Below, one piece after another: positions 51,259-60,003 of a DNA stretch of 64,000 nt. The translations under genes and the position numbers were made by a program. Within the stretch, counting starts at the first letter, position 1. Each line of letters opens with the position of its first letter. Below the pieces are notes generated by a model that did no database searches, was not told where the DNA came from, and saw only the letters and a program-made list of their open reading frames with translations. The DNA lies in assembly GCF_013359815.1 (NCBI RefSeq), contig NZ_JABMCF010000028.1, forward strand, positions 1-64,000. The letters are read 5' to 3'. The DNA comes from Curtobacterium flaccumfaciens. Lineage in GTDB: Bacteria; Actinomycetota; Actinomycetes; Actinomycetales; Microbacteriaceae.

Positions 51259-54200
51259 ATGCACGACGACATCCCCCTCACCACCGGACGCGCCCGACGG
51301 GTGCTCGACGAGCGGATCACCCCCGCGGTGCACGCGACCACGACGGCTCTGGAGGCCGCCTGGCACGAGCTGCCGGGGGAGCCGGTCCCGCCGACCGAGG
51401 GGCTCGCGCTCACGTTCGAGCCCTACGAGGTCGGCACCCCGTGGGGCGCGGCCTGGGGCACGACGTGGTTCCGGCTGACCGGGACCGTGCCGACCGAGTG
51501 GGCCGGACGCCGGGTGGAGGCCGTGATCGACCTCGGCTTCGACAAGAACATGCCCGGGTTCCAGTGCGAGGGACTCGTCTACCTGGCCGACCGTACCCCC
51601 GTGAAGTCGATCAACCCGCGCAACCAGTGGGTCCTGGTCACCGAACGGGCCGAGGGCGGCGAGACCGTCGAACTGTTCGTCGAGGCCGCGTCGAACCCCG
51701 TCCTGCTCGACTACCACCCCTTCCTGCCGACGCAGGAGGGCGACGTGCAGACCTCGTCCTCGAAGCGCCTGTACGCCACCCGCCGGATGGAGCTCGCCGT
51801 CTTCGAGTCCGAGGTGCACGAACTCGCCCTCGACATCGACGTCCTGCTCGAACTGCAGGCCGAGCTGCCCGCCGGACCCCGACGCATGCGGATCCTGCAG
51901 GCCCTCGACGACGCCCTCGACGCGCTCGACCTGCAGCACATCCCGGAGACCTCCGGGGACGCCCGTGCGGCGCTCGCCGAGGTGCTGGCCGCTCCCGCCG
52001 AGGCCTCCGCGCACACGATCTCGGCCGTCGGGCACGCCCACATCGACTCCGCCTGGCTCTGGCCCGTGCGCGAGACCATCCGCAAGGTCGCCCGCACCAC
52101 GTCGACCATGACCGAGCTCATCGACCAGACCGACGACTTCCTGTACGGCATGTCGAGCGCGCAGCAGTACGCGTGGATCAAGGAGCACCGCCCCGAGGTC
52201 TACGCCCGCGTCAAGGCCGCGGTGGAGGCCGGCCGGTTCCTGCCGATCGGCGGCATGTGGGTCGAGTCCGACACCGTGATGCCGACCGGCGAGAGCATCG
52301 TCCGGCAGTTCTCGCAGGGCCAGCGGTTCTTCGAGCGCGAGTTCGGCATCCGACCCAAGGGCGTCTGGCTGCCGGACAGCTTCGGGTACTCGCCGGCGCT
52401 GCCGCAGCTCATGCGCCGCGCGGGCTTCGAGTGGTTCTTCACGCAGAAGATCTCGTGGAACCAGGTGAACAAGTTCCCGCACCACACGTTCCTGTGGGAG
52501 GGCATCGACGGGTCGCGGGTGTTCTCGCACTTCCCGTCGATGGACACCTACAACTCGCGGTTGTCCGGCAGCGAGGTCGCGAAGGCCTCCCGCCAGTTCC
52601 GCGAGAACCGGCTCGCCAGCGGCTCGATCGCCCCGGTCGGCTGGGGCGACGGCGGCGGTGGCACCACCCGCGAGATGACCGGCACCGCCGCGCGGTTGGC
52701 CGACCTCGAGGGGAGCGCGAAGGTCCGCTGGGAGCACCCGGACACGTTCTTCGACCGGGCGAAGTCCGAGCTGACCGATCCGCCCGTGTGGGTGGGGGAG
52801 CTGTACCTCGAGCTGCACCGGGCCACGCTCACGTCGCAGCACGGCACGAAGCAGGGCAACCGCCGGTGCGAGCAGCTGCTCATCGAGGCCGAGCTCTGGG
52901 CCGCGACCGCCGCCGCCCGGACCGACTTCGCCTACCCGTACGACGAGCTCGACGCCCTGTGGCAGCAGGTCCTGCTCCAGCAGTTCCACGACATCCTGCC
53001 GGGCACCTCGATCGCGTGGGTGCACCGCGAAGCGGTCGAGCGGTACGCCGAGACGGCCGCGGCGCTGACCACGATCATCGACCGGGCGCTCTCGGCGCTC
53101 GCCGGTACCGGGGACACGGCCGTCGTCGTGAACCCGGCCCCGTTCCTCCAGGCCGGTGCACCCGCCCAGGGCGCCGTCGTGGCGACCGACGTGGCGGCGG
53201 CGACCGCCGTGTCCCTGACCGAGCAGGACTGCGGGTACGTGCTGGCGAACGACCTGGTGCGGGTCGTCGTCGACGCGCAGGGGCTCGTGACGAGCGCCGT
53301 GGACCTGGCGAGCGGGCGCGAGGCGATCGCGGCCGGCCAGGCGGCGAACCTGCTGCAGCTGCACCAGGACTTCCCGAACATGTGGGACGCGTGGGACGTC
53401 GACCGGTACTACCGCAACCGCGTCGAGGACCTCGTGTCGACCACCGGGCTGACCGCGTCGGTCGACCAGTCCGGGGTCGCACGGGTCGTCGTGTCCCGGG
53501 CGTTCGGCGACTCGACGGTGACGCAGGAGATCGTCCTGGCACCGGCGTCCCGCACCCTGGAGTTCGACCAGGTGACCGACTGGCACGAGACCGAGAAGTT
53601 CCTCAAGGTGGCCTTCCCGCTCGACGTCCGTGCCGAGCACACCGTCGCCGAGACGCAGTTCGGCGCGCAGAAGCGGGTGACCCACACCAACACCTCGTGG
53701 GAGGCCGCGAAGTTCGAGACCTCGATGCACCGCTACGTGCTGGTGTCGGAACCGGGCTTCGGCGTCGCCCTCGTGAACGACTCGATCCACGGCTTCGACA
53801 CCACGCGCGACGCCGTTGACGGGCACGTCACCACCACCGTGCGGCTGTCGCTGCTGCGGGCACCGCGGTTCCCGGACCCCGAGACCGACCAGGGCGTGCA
53901 GACGCACCGGTACGGCATCGTCATCGGCACCGACCAGCTCGGAGCCACGTCGGCCGGCGTGCGGATGAACGCGGGCGCGCGGACCATCACGGGCGCGCAC
54001 GGCTTCGAGCCGCTGGTGCAGGTCTCCGGCGACGTCGTGCTGTCGAGCGTCAAGCTCGCCGACGACCGGTCGGGTGACCTGGTCGTGCGCGTCTACGAGC
54101 CGTCCGGGCAGCGGGGGACCGGGGGCATCGCGGTCTCGGCCGACGAGGCGACCTTCGGCGCTGCCGTCGAGGTGACCCTCCTCGAAGAACCGCTCGGGGA

Positions 54201-54279
54201 CGCGTCGTCCGACGCCGATGCGTCCTCGTTCGCCGTCGACGCCTACGAGGTCCGCACCTTCCGGTTCCCGCGCAACTGA
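51259..54279 (+). CDS. alpha-mannosidase, GH38
   Basis: 1006 residues, cytosolic. An N-terminal beta domain (1-250) precedes the catalytic barrel. Zinc ligands H261 and D263 are in GHAHIDSAWLW; the nucleophile is D373 in GVWLPDSFGYS; QQFHDILPGTSI supplies further ligand/active-site residues. A large C-terminal beta-sandwich region follows. It should trim alpha-linked mannose from imported high-mannose oligosaccharides before the GH5 enzyme cuts the core. Starts 14 nt after the GH5 stop. Confidence 0.96.
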   Translation: MHDDIPLTTGRARRVLDERITPAVHATTTALEAAWHELPGEPVPPTEGLALTFEPYEVGTPWGAAWGTTWFRLTGTVPTEWAGRRVEAVIDLGFDKNMPGFQCEGLVYLADRTPVKSINPRNQWVLVTERAEGGETVELFVEAASNPVLLDYHPFLPTQEGDVQTSSSKRLYATRRMELAVFESEVHELALDIDVLLELQAELPAGPRRMRILQALDDALDALDLQHIPETSGDARAALAEVLAAPAEASAHTISAVGHAHIDSAWLWPVRETIRKVARTTSTMTELIDQTDDFLYGMSSAQQYAWIKEHRPEVYARVKAAVEAGRFLPIGGMWVESDTVMPTGESIVRQFSQGQRFFEREFGIRPKGVWLPDSFGYSPALPQLMRRAGFEWFFTQKISWNQVNKFPHHTFLWEGIDGSRVFSHFPSMDTYNSRLSGSEVAKASRQFRENRLASGSIAPVGWGDGGGGTTREMTGTAARLADLEGSAKVRWEHPDTFFDRAKSELTDPPVWVGELYLELHRATLTSQHGTKQGNRRCEQLLIEAELWAATAAARTDFAYPYDELDALWQQVLLQQFHDILPGTSIAWVHREAVERYAETAAALTTIIDRALSALAGTGDTAVVVNPAPFLQAGAPAQGAVVATDVAAATAVSLTEQDCGYVLANDLVRVVVDAQGLVTSAVDLASGREAIAAGQAANLLQLHQDFPNMWDAWDVDRYYRNRVEDLVSTTGLTASVDQSGVARVVVSRAFGDSTVTQEIVLAPASRTLEFDQVTDWHETEKFLKVAFPLDVRAEHTVAETQFGAQKRVTHTNTSWEAAKFETSMHRYVLVSEPGFGVALVNDSIHGFDTTRDAVDGHVTTTVRLSLLRAPRFPDPETDQGVQTHRYGIVIGTDQLGATSAGVRMNAGARTITGAHGFEPLVQVSGDVVLSSVKLADDRSGDLVVRVYEPSGQRGTGGIAVSADEATFGAAVEVTLLEEPLGDASSDADASSFAVDAYEVRTFRFPRN

Positions 54280-54335
54280 CCGACCAACTGACCGACTGAC
54301 CGACCAACCGCCCGTCCCATCCAAGGAGGAACCAC

Positions 54336-55313
54336 ATGAAGCAGTCCACGAAGTTCAGCATCGCGACCGCACTGGTCGCCATGCTCGCGGCACCACTGGT
54401 GCCCGCCGCAGCATCCGCGGCGCCCTCCTCGTCCGGATCCAGCCACGGGCACGGACACGGTTCGTCCCACGGCGGTGGGCACGGCCACGGTCATGGTCAC
54501 GGGCACCACGCTGCGCCCACCAAGTCGGGGCCGACGAGCATCGCGTACGTCGAGGTGAACAACGACGAGCTCGCCAACGTCGGGCGGTACACGCTGGAGA
54601 ACGGCGCGAACGCGTTCGACGTGGCGATCATCTTCGCCGCGAACATCAACTACGAGGACGGCAAGGCGGTCCTGTACAACAACGAGAACGTGCAGCGGAC
54701 CCTCGACCAGGCCGCCACGCAGATCCGCCCGCTGCAAGCCAAGGGCATCAAGGTGACACTCTCGGTGCTCGGCAACCACCAGGGCGCCGGCCTGGCGAAC
54801 TTCCCGACGAAGGCCGCGGCGCGGGACTTCGCGGCGCAGGTCTCCGCGACGGTGAAGAAGTACGGACTCGACGGCGTCGACCTGGACGACGAGTACTCCG
54901 ACTACGGCGTGAACGGCACCCCGCAGCCGAACCAGCAGTCGATCGGCTGGCTCATCAGCGCCCTGCGTGCGGACATGCCGGGCAAGATCATCTCGTTCTA
55001 CGACATCGGCCCGTCCTCCGACGCCCTGAAGACCGCGAGCCCGTCGATCGGCGGGAAGCTCGACTACGCCTGGAACCCGTACTACGGCACCTACACGGCG
55101 CCGACGATCCCGGGCCTGCCGAAGTCGAAGGTCTCCGCCGCCGCGGTCGACATCCAGAACACCCCGCAGGCGACGGCGGTGTCGCTCGCACAGCGCACGA
55201 AGGACGACGGCTACGGCGTCTTCATGACGTACAACCTGCCGGGAGGCGACGAGTCCTCCTACGTCTCCTCCTTCACGAAGGTGCTGTACGGACAGGCCGC
55301 GTCGTACCGGTGA
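54336..55313 (+). CDS. secreted endo-beta-N-acetylglucosaminidase, EndoH-like GH18
   Basis: 325 residues. Sec signal peptide (1-28), then a His/Gly-rich linker (about 37-58, HGHGHG repeats) and the catalytic domain. TSIAYVEVNNDELANVGRYTL, FDVAIIFAANINY, LSVLGNHQGAGLANFP and DYAWNPYYGTY closely follow Streptomyces EndoH. The catalytic motif is D179-G-V-D182-L-D184-D-E186 with E186 as acid. EndoH cuts between the two core GlcNAc residues of high-mannose N-glycans, releasing Man(n)GlcNAc outside the cell. A perfect AAGGAGG precedes the ATG. Last gene of the operon or its own unit. Confidence 0.96.
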   Translation: MKQSTKFSIATALVAMLAAPLVPAAASAAPSSSGSSHGHGHGSSHGGGHGHGHGHGHHAAPTKSGPTSIAYVEVNNDELANVGRYTLENGANAFDVAIIFAANINYEDGKAVLYNNENVQRTLDQAATQIRPLQAKGIKVTLSVLGNHQGAGLANFPTKAAARDFAAQVSATVKKYGLDGVDLDDEYSDYGVNGTPQPNQQSIGWLISALRADMPGKIISFYDIGPSSDALKTASPSIGGKLDYAWNPYYGTYTAPTIPGLPKSKVSAAAVDIQNTPQATAVSLAQRTKDDGYGVFMTYNLPGGDESSYVSSFTKVLYGQAASYR

Positions 55314-55359
55314 CGCTCGCGTCCTGACGGCGGCTCGCGCCCCGTGCTCCCCGGCTCCG

Positions 55360-55369
55360 GCCTGGAGGC
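55360..55369 (+). repeat. GCCTGGAGGC 10-mer in the intergenic region
   Basis: Exact copy of the dispersed 10-mer, here in non-coding DNA after the EndoH-like gene (other exact copies: 1330, 5739, 6004, 30864, 48960, 50415, 59952). Confidence 0.7.
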
Positions 55370-55438
55370 ACGGGGCGCGTCCGTCGTCCGGGTCCCGCTG
55401 GGCGGGGGGAGGGGGAGGCACCAGTTCTTTCTCGCCCG

Positions 55439-55486
55439 TGACGGTTCCGGTTCGCAGAACCCGGCGATCGTGAACCGGAACCGTCA
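55439..55486. repeat. 48-nt TGACGGTTC element, copy 3
   Basis: TGACGGTTCCGGTTCGC to GATCGTGAACCGGAACCGTCA, same length as copies 1 and 2, with arms TGACGGTTCCGGTTC/GAACCGGAACCGTCA perfectly inverse. Lies 126 bp after the EndoH-like gene. Confidence 0.85.
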
Positions 55487-55544
55487 TCCGCCGAAGACGA
55501 ATCCCGGCCCGGCGCGCTCGACGCCGCGGCCGTACGATCGCGGC

Positions 55545-55835
55545 ATGGAGCTCGAGTTCCGCGGCGAGGTGATCGAGTGGCGCGGCCCGTCACCGTTCTT
55601 CTTCGCCGTCGTGCCGCCGGACGCCGCCGAGGTCATCGCCGACCTCGCGCCGGTGCTCACCTACGGGTGGGGTGTGATCCCGGCACGCGTGACGATCGGC
55701 GCGGTGACGTGGACGACGTCGCTGTTCCCGAAGGACGGCGGGTACCTCGTGCCGTTGCGTGCGGCGGAGCGGAAGCGTGCCCGGGTGGAACTCGGCGACT
55801 CCCCGGAGATCACCCTGGAGTTCGCCGACCCCTGA
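55545..55835 (+). CDS. DUF1905-family protein, 96 aa
   Basis: MELEFRGEVIEWRGPSPFFFAVVPPDAAEVI, VTIGAVTWTTSLFPKDGGYLVPLRAAERKRARVELGD match the small beta-barrel DUF1905 domain (FxVxx, TSLFPK, YxLPLKAxVRKA). Function is unknown in the family. Convergent with tRNA-Gly. Confidence 0.88.
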   Translation: MELEFRGEVIEWRGPSPFFFAVVPPDAAEVIADLAPVLTYGWGVIPARVTIGAVTWTTSLFPKDGGYLVPLRAAERKRARVELGDSPEITLEFADP

Positions 55836-55858
55836 CGCGCGTGCGCCGAGGGGTTCTG

Positions 55859-55932
55859 TGGAGGGGATGACGGGAATCGAACCCGCGTAGCCAGTTTGGA
55901 AGACTGGGGCTCTACCATTGAGCTACATCCCC
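55859..55932 (-). tRNA. tRNA-Gly (UCC anticodon)
   Basis: Acceptor GGGGATG/CATCCCC, D-arm AGCTCAATGGTAGAGC, anticodon stem CCAGT/ACTGG around CTTCCAA (anticodon TCC), T-arm CGGGTTCGATTCCCG. CCA is encoded at 55859-55861. Confidence 0.95.
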
Positions 55933-55986
55933 GCGCCTGCGCACCAGGCGCAGCCAGACCATCGTAGCGGACGAACGAGCACCGAC

Positions 55987-56262
55987 ATGCCGACGCGCGT
56001 CATCCCGAAGCCGGACGACGGTGCCGAGCGCACGATCCGCTGGTCGCGGGTGGTCTCGTACGTGCTGGTGGTCCTCGCCGCCGCGGTGCTGTCCCTGCGT
56101 CCCGACCTGTTCGGTGACCCGCAGTCGCAACCCGCGCACGCACTGCTGCACGTCTGGCGGATCGTCGTCGGACTGTTGCTCGCGGTGGCTGCCCTCGGGG
56201 TCCAGGTGGCCGTCGGGATCCGGTGGCGGCGGGGTCTGCGACGCGCCGCGGAGGACGACTGA
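55987..56262 (+). CDS. small two-helix membrane protein, 91 aa
   Basis: MPTRVIPKPDDGAERTIRW followed by two hydrophobic helices (VVSYVLVVLAAAVLSL and IVVGLLLAVAALGVQVAVGI) and a basic C-terminus. No family recognised. It lies between tRNA-Gly and tRNA-Pro. The ATG at 55987 is preferred; an upstream in-frame ATG would overlap the tRNA. Confidence 0.7.
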   Translation: MPTRVIPKPDDGAERTIRWSRVVSYVLVVLAAAVLSLRPDLFGDPQSQPAHALLHVWRIVVGLLLAVAALGVQVAVGIRWRRGLRRAAEDD

Positions 56263-56356
56263 GCAACCCCCGGGAACAGCGCGCCGTCGGACCGCTAGAC
56301 TCACCGGGGTCGCATGCGCCCCTCGGCGTGCGCGGCTGATCCCTGGCACGAAGCAA

Positions 56357-56433
56357 CGGGGCGTAGCTCAGCTTGGTAGAGCGCCCGCTTTGGGAGCGGG
56401 AGGTCGCAGGTTCAAATCCTGTCGCCCCGACCA
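56357..56433 (+). tRNA. tRNA-Pro (UGG anticodon)
   Basis: Acceptor CGGGGCG/CGCCCCG, D-arm AGCTCAGCTTGGTAGAGC, anticodon stem CCCGC/GCGGG around TTTGGGA (anticodon TGG), T-loop GGTTCAAATCC, CCA encoded at 56431-56433. TAGACT near 56295 may be its -10 box. Confidence 0.96.
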
Positions 56434-56486
56434 GGTCCTCCGAGCACCACCGACCACACGAACGTCAACCAACAGGAGAACATCCC

Positions 56487-57794
56487 TTGGCCACCAGCAC
56501 CGTCGACAAGGTGAGCGACACCCGCGTCAAGCTCACCGTGAACGTGACGCCGGACGATCTCAAGCCGAGCATCGACCACGCCTACAAGCACATCGCCGAG
56601 CAGATCAACATCCCCGGCTTCCGCAAGGGCAAGGTCCCGCCGGCGATCGTCGACCAGCGCGTCGGCCGCGGCGAGGTCCTGAACCACGCCGTCGGTGACG
56701 CCATCGACAACTTCTACCGCCAGGCGGTCGAAGAGCAGGAGCTGCGCATCCTCGGCCGTGCCGAGGCCGACGTCGCCGAGCTGCCGAACGTCGCGGACTT
56801 CACCGGCGACCTCGTCCTCACCTTCGAGGTCGACGTCCGCCCCGAGTTCGACCTGCCGGACTACTCCTCGTACGAGCTCACCGTCGACGCCGTCGAGGTG
56901 TCGGACGACGAGATCGAAGAGGAACTGCAGAACCTCCGCACCCGCTTCGGCACGCTCGTGACGGTCGACCGTCCGGCGAAGACCGGCGACTTCGCGCAGA
57001 TCGACCTCACCGCCAGCATCGGCGACGACGAGGTCGACTCGGCCACCGGCGTCTCCTACGAGATCGGCTCCGGCGACCTGCTCGAGGGCATCGACGAGGC
57101 GCTCGAGTCCCTGACCGCCGGTGAGTCGACGACCTTCGAGTCGAAGCTCGTCGGTGGCGACCGCGAGGGCGAGACCGCTCAGATCGCCGTCACCGTCACC
57201 GCCGTCAAGGAGCGCGAGCTCCCCGAGGCCGACGACGAGTTCGCCCAGATCGCCAGCCAGTTCGACACCATCGACGAGCTCAAGGCCGACCTGAAGGAGC
57301 AGATCGCGAAGTCCAAGACCTTCGGTCAGGGCGCCGCGGCTCGCGACAAGCTCGTCGAGAAGCTCACCGAGGACGTCAACATCCCGATCTCGGAGCAGCT
57401 CATCGCCGACGAGGTGCACCGTCACCTCGAGCAGGAGAACCGCCTCGAGGACGAGGAGCACCGCAAGGAGGTCTCCGAGTCCAGCGAGACCGCCTTCCGC
57501 TCGCAGATCCTCCTCGACGCGATCGCCGAGAAGGAAGAGATCCAGGTCTCGCAGGAGGAACTGACCCAGTACCTCATCCAGGCCGCCGCGCAGTACGGCA
57601 TGGAGCCGGCCGAGTTCATCAAGGTCATCGACCAGAACGGCCAGATCCCCGGCATGGTCGGCGAGGTCGCCCGCTCGAAGGCGGTCGCGACCGTCCTGTC
57701 CAAGGTGACCGTCAAGGACACCAACGGCGACGCCGTCGACCTGTCCGCCTTCACGGCGGGCGTCGCGCAGGAGCCGGCAGGGGACGCCGAGTAA
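56487..57794 (+). CDS. tig: trigger factor
   Basis: 435-residue ribosome-associated chaperone and prolyl isomerase. The ribosome-binding signature GFRKGKVPP is at about 45-53, the FKBP domain around [40 protein letters not shown], and the helical C-terminal substrate cradle follows. A TTG start is used: AGGAG lies 8 nt upstream of TTG 56487 ([16 protein letters not shown]), and no ATG fits. It precedes clpP1-clpP2, as is common in actinobacteria. Confidence 0.95.
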   Translation: MATSTVDKVSDTRVKLTVNVTPDDLKPSIDHAYKHIAEQINIPGFRKGKVPPAIVDQRVGRGEVLNHAVGDAIDNFYRQAVEEQELRILGRAEADVAELPNVADFTGDLVLTFEVDVRPEFDLPDYSSYELTVDAVEVSDDEIEEELQNLRTRFGTLVTVDRPAKTGDFAQIDLTASIGDDEVDSATGVSYEIGSGDLLEGIDEALESLTAGESTTFESKLVGGDREGETAQIAVTVTAVKERELPEADDEFAQIASQFDTIDELKADLKEQIAKSKTFGQGAAARDKLVEKLTEDVNIPISEQLIADEVHRHLEQENRLEDEEHRKEVSESSETAFRSQILLDAIAEKEEIQVSQEELTQYLIQAAAQYGMEPAEFIKVIDQNGQIPGMVGEVARSKAVATVLSKVTVKDTNGDAVDLSAFTAGVAQEPAGDAE

Positions 57795-57820
57795 CGATCT
57801 CGACGCCACCAGTACGACAG

Positions 57821-57858
57821 ACGGGAGGCGCGGTGCCAGCTGGCACCGCGCCTCCCGT
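57821..57858. terminator. 38-bp perfect palindrome between tig and clpP1
   Basis: ACGGGAGGCGCGGTGCCAG and its exact inverse, with no unpaired centre, form a 19-bp stem. It shares the ACGGGAGGC core with 21407-21454. Followed by CCGTATTT, giving a short T run; probably terminates tig transcription. Confidence 0.75.
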
Positions 57859-57877
57859 CCGTATTTCCGCACCACCG

Positions 57878-57897
57878 CATTGCTGTCGGCGAACAGA
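57878..57897 (+). promoter_or_regulatory. candidate ClgR-type box upstream of clpP1
   Basis: GCATTGCTGTCGGCGAACAG resembles the actinobacterial ClgR motif (CGCY-N4-GCGWWS-like) with about two mismatches in the left half-site. ClgR is known to activate clpP1P2 in related genera. Weak evidence by sequence alone. Confidence 0.35.
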
Positions 57898-57961
57898 CGA
57901 GAACTGGTGCGTTGCACCCGATAAGTTCGACAACAAGCGACAACTGAACGGGAGCTTTTCC

Positions 57962-58591
57962 ATGGCCGAAGCAACACTGAACCCCAGTGTTTTTGACCGC
58001 CTTCTGAGAGACCGGATCGTGTGGCTCGGCTCCGAGGTCCGCGACGACAACTCGAACGAGATCGCAGCCAAGCTGCTGCTGCTCGCCGCCGAGGACCCTG
58101 AGAAGGACATCTACCTCTACATCAACTCGCCCGGTGGTTCGATCACCGCCGGCATGGCGATCTACGACACGATGCAGTTCGTCCCGAACGACATCGTCAC
58201 CGTGGGCATCGGCCTCGCCGCGTCGATGGGACAGTTCCTGCTGTCCTCCGGCACGCCCGGCAAGCGCTACATCACGCCGAACGCGCGCGTGCTGCTCCAC
58301 CAGCCGTCCGGTGGCTTCGGCGGCACCGCTGCCGACATCCAGACGCAGGCCAAGGTCATCCTCGACATGAAGCAGCGCATGGCGGAGCTCACGGCCGAGC
58401 AGACCGGCAAGTCGGTCGAGCAGGTCCTCAAGGACAACGACCGCGACAACTGGTTCACGGCGCAGGAAGCGCTCGAGTACGGCTTCGTCGACCACCTCCG
58501 CGCCTCGAGCGCCGAGGTCATCGGCGGTGGTGGCACCGTCGGCGACGGCGAGACGCCCACCAGCGCAGCCGAGCCCGACGCCCAGTCCTGA
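57962..58591 (+). CDS. clpP1: ATP-dependent Clp protease proteolytic subunit ClpP1
   Basis: 209 residues. Catalytic triad S88 (GLAASMGQF), H113 (VLLHQPSGG) and D162 ([13 protein letters not shown]). Oxyanion segment INSPGGSI. It forms mixed tetradecamers with ClpP2 and is fed by ClpX or ClpC. GGAG lies 8 nt before the ATG. The C-terminal ~20 residues are an unstructured Gly/Thr tail. Co-transcribed with clpP2, 26 bp downstream. Confidence 0.96.
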   Translation: MAEATLNPSVFDRLLRDRIVWLGSEVRDDNSNEIAAKLLLLAAEDPEKDIYLYINSPGGSITAGMAIYDTMQFVPNDIVTVGIGLAASMGQFLLSSGTPGKRYITPNARVLLHQPSGGFGGTAADIQTQAKVILDMKQRMAELTAEQTGKSVEQVLKDNDRDNWFTAQEALEYGFVDHLRASSAEVIGGGGTVGDGETPTSAAEPDAQS

Positions 58592-58617
58592 TCACCACCG
58601 AAGAAAAGGAAACGAGA

Positions 58618-59277
58618 ATGCATCTCCCCATGCTCGGTGGCGCGCAGAACGTCCCGGCTCCGTCCAATCGGTACATCCTGCCGAGCTTCGAAGAGCGCAC
58701 CGCCTACGGCTACAAGCGCCAGGACCCGTACGCCAAGCTGTTCGAGGACCGCATCGTGTTCCTCGGCGTGCAGGTCGACGACGCGTCGGCTGACGACGTC
58801 ATGGCCCAGCTGCTCGTGCTCGAGTCGATGGACCCCGACCGCGACATCGTGATGTACATCAACTCGCCCGGTGGCTCGTTCACCGCGATGACGGCGATCT
58901 ACGACACGATGCAGTACATCCGTCCGCAGATCCAGACGGTCTGCCTCGGTCAGGCTGCCTCGGCAGCGTCGGTGCTGCTCGCCGGTGGCACCCCCGGCAA
59001 GCGCCTCGCGCTGCCGAACGCCCGTGTGCTGATCCACCAGCCCGCGACCCAGCAGGGTGGCGGTCAGGCGTCCGACATCGAGATCCAGGCGGCGGAGATC
59101 CTCCGCATGCGCACCTGGCTCGAGGAGACGCTGTCGAAGCACTCCAACAAGACGCCGGAGGAGATCAACCACGACATCGAGCGCGACAAGATCATGTCCG
59201 CGCAGGAAGCCGTGGAGTACGGCCTGATCGACCAGGTCCTCACCAGCCGCAAGAACCTGCCGGCGCTCGTCAAGTAG
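58618..59277 (+). CDS. clpP2: ATP-dependent Clp protease proteolytic subunit ClpP2
   Basis: 219 residues. S115 ([11 protein letters not shown]), H140 ([12 protein letters not shown]) and D190 ([19 protein letters not shown]) form the triad. The N-terminus ([35 protein letters not shown]) is the ClpP2-type propeptide region. AAAAGGAAACGAGA precedes the ATG. Confidence 0.96.
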   Translation: MHLPMLGGAQNVPAPSNRYILPSFEERTAYGYKRQDPYAKLFEDRIVFLGVQVDDASADDVMAQLLVLESMDPDRDIVMYINSPGGSFTAMTAIYDTMQYIRPQIQTVCLGQAASAASVLLAGGTPGKRLALPNARVLIHQPATQQGGGQASDIEIQAAEILRMRTWLEETLSKHSNKTPEEINHDIERDKIMSAQEAVEYGLIDQVLTSRKNLPALVK

Positions 59278-59288
59278 CACCAGCAGGA

Positions 59289-59330
59289 ACGACGAAGGCC
59301 CCGCACCGAACGGTGCGGGGCCTTCGTCGT
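59289..59330. terminator. terminator of the clpP1-clpP2 operon
   Basis: A 20-bp perfect stem (ACGACGAAGGCCCCGCACCG and inverse) with a 2-nt loop, 12 nt after the clpP2 stop. It also faces the convergent copC gene, so probably bidirectional. Confidence 0.9.
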
Positions 59331-59340
59331 TGCGTTGCGG

Positions 59341-60003
59341 CTAGTCGTCGGAGTCGTCGGACTCCGGGGCCGGCCTGCGGCGCAGGAGCAGCAGCACCGC
59401 GACGACCACGCCGACCAGCACGACGCCACCGGCGCCGATCCAGATCGCGTCGGACGCCGCCGAGTCGCTCGACCCCGAGGCGGTGCCGGTGGTGGTGTCC
59501 GAACCAGCAGCGTCGTCACCGGCGGTGGCGCAGGTCGGGGGCTTCGCCGCACCCGAGGCCGGGGTGAAGCCCGACGGTGCCTTCCACGTGAAGGGGTACT
59601 CGTCGGACACGGTGTGCCCGTCGGCGGAGACGATCTGCCACTCGACGGTGTACTTGCCGGAGTCGCCGAGTGCGGCGGTCGTGGTCATCGACGGCCCCGC
59701 GACGTCGACGCAGCCGTCCTCGTAGTACCTGCCGTCGGGGCCGACGATGCGGAACGCGAAGCCCGACCCCGAGTCGCCGATGTCGAGCAGCTTGTCGTTC
59801 GTCGTGATGTCGAACGTCTTCGGCAGCTCGGTCAGGGTGCCGCCGACCTCCGGGTCGGACGAGATCAGGTAGTTGTGCGCGCTGGCCGGACCGGCGAGCC
59901 CGAGGACCGCGCCACCGGCGATCGCGACGGCCGCGGCGGACCCGGCCACGAGCCTCCAGGCAGAGGACCGAGGCCGGGACCGACGCGAGCCGCGCTGCGT
60001 CAC
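59341..60003 (-). CDS. CopC-domain copper-binding membrane-anchored protein
   Basis: 220 residues from a GTG start. Signal peptide with likely cut at GPASA/HNYLISS, leaving the mature N-terminal His of a CopC copper site; the second His is in SADGHTVSDEYPFTWK. A Thr/Ser linker and a C-terminal membrane helix (WIGAGGVVLVGVVVAVLLLL) with RRR anchor it outside the membrane. GTG overlaps the stop of the ycnI-like gene; the pair handles extracytoplasmic copper. A GCCTCCAGGC repeat lies at 59952-59961 in the signal region. Confidence 0.92.
   Translation of the reverse strand: MTQRGSRRSRPRSSAWRLVAGSAAAVAIAGGAVLGLAGPASAHNYLISSDPEVGGTLTELPKTFDITTNDKLLDIGDSGSGFAFRIVGPDGRYYEDGCVDVAGPSMTTTAALGDSGKYTVEWQIVSADGHTVSDEYPFTWKAPSGFTPASGAAKPPTCATAGDDAAGSDTTTGTASGSSDSAASDAIWIGAGGVVLVGVVVAVLLLLRRRPAPESDDSDD

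Noticed and set aside
49864..54324. 1486-codon open frame on the minus strand opposite the GH5 and GH38 genes
   Set aside because: High-GC shadow frame: Arg/Gly/Val/Leu-rich with no domain, while the plus strand carries motif-complete glycosidases.
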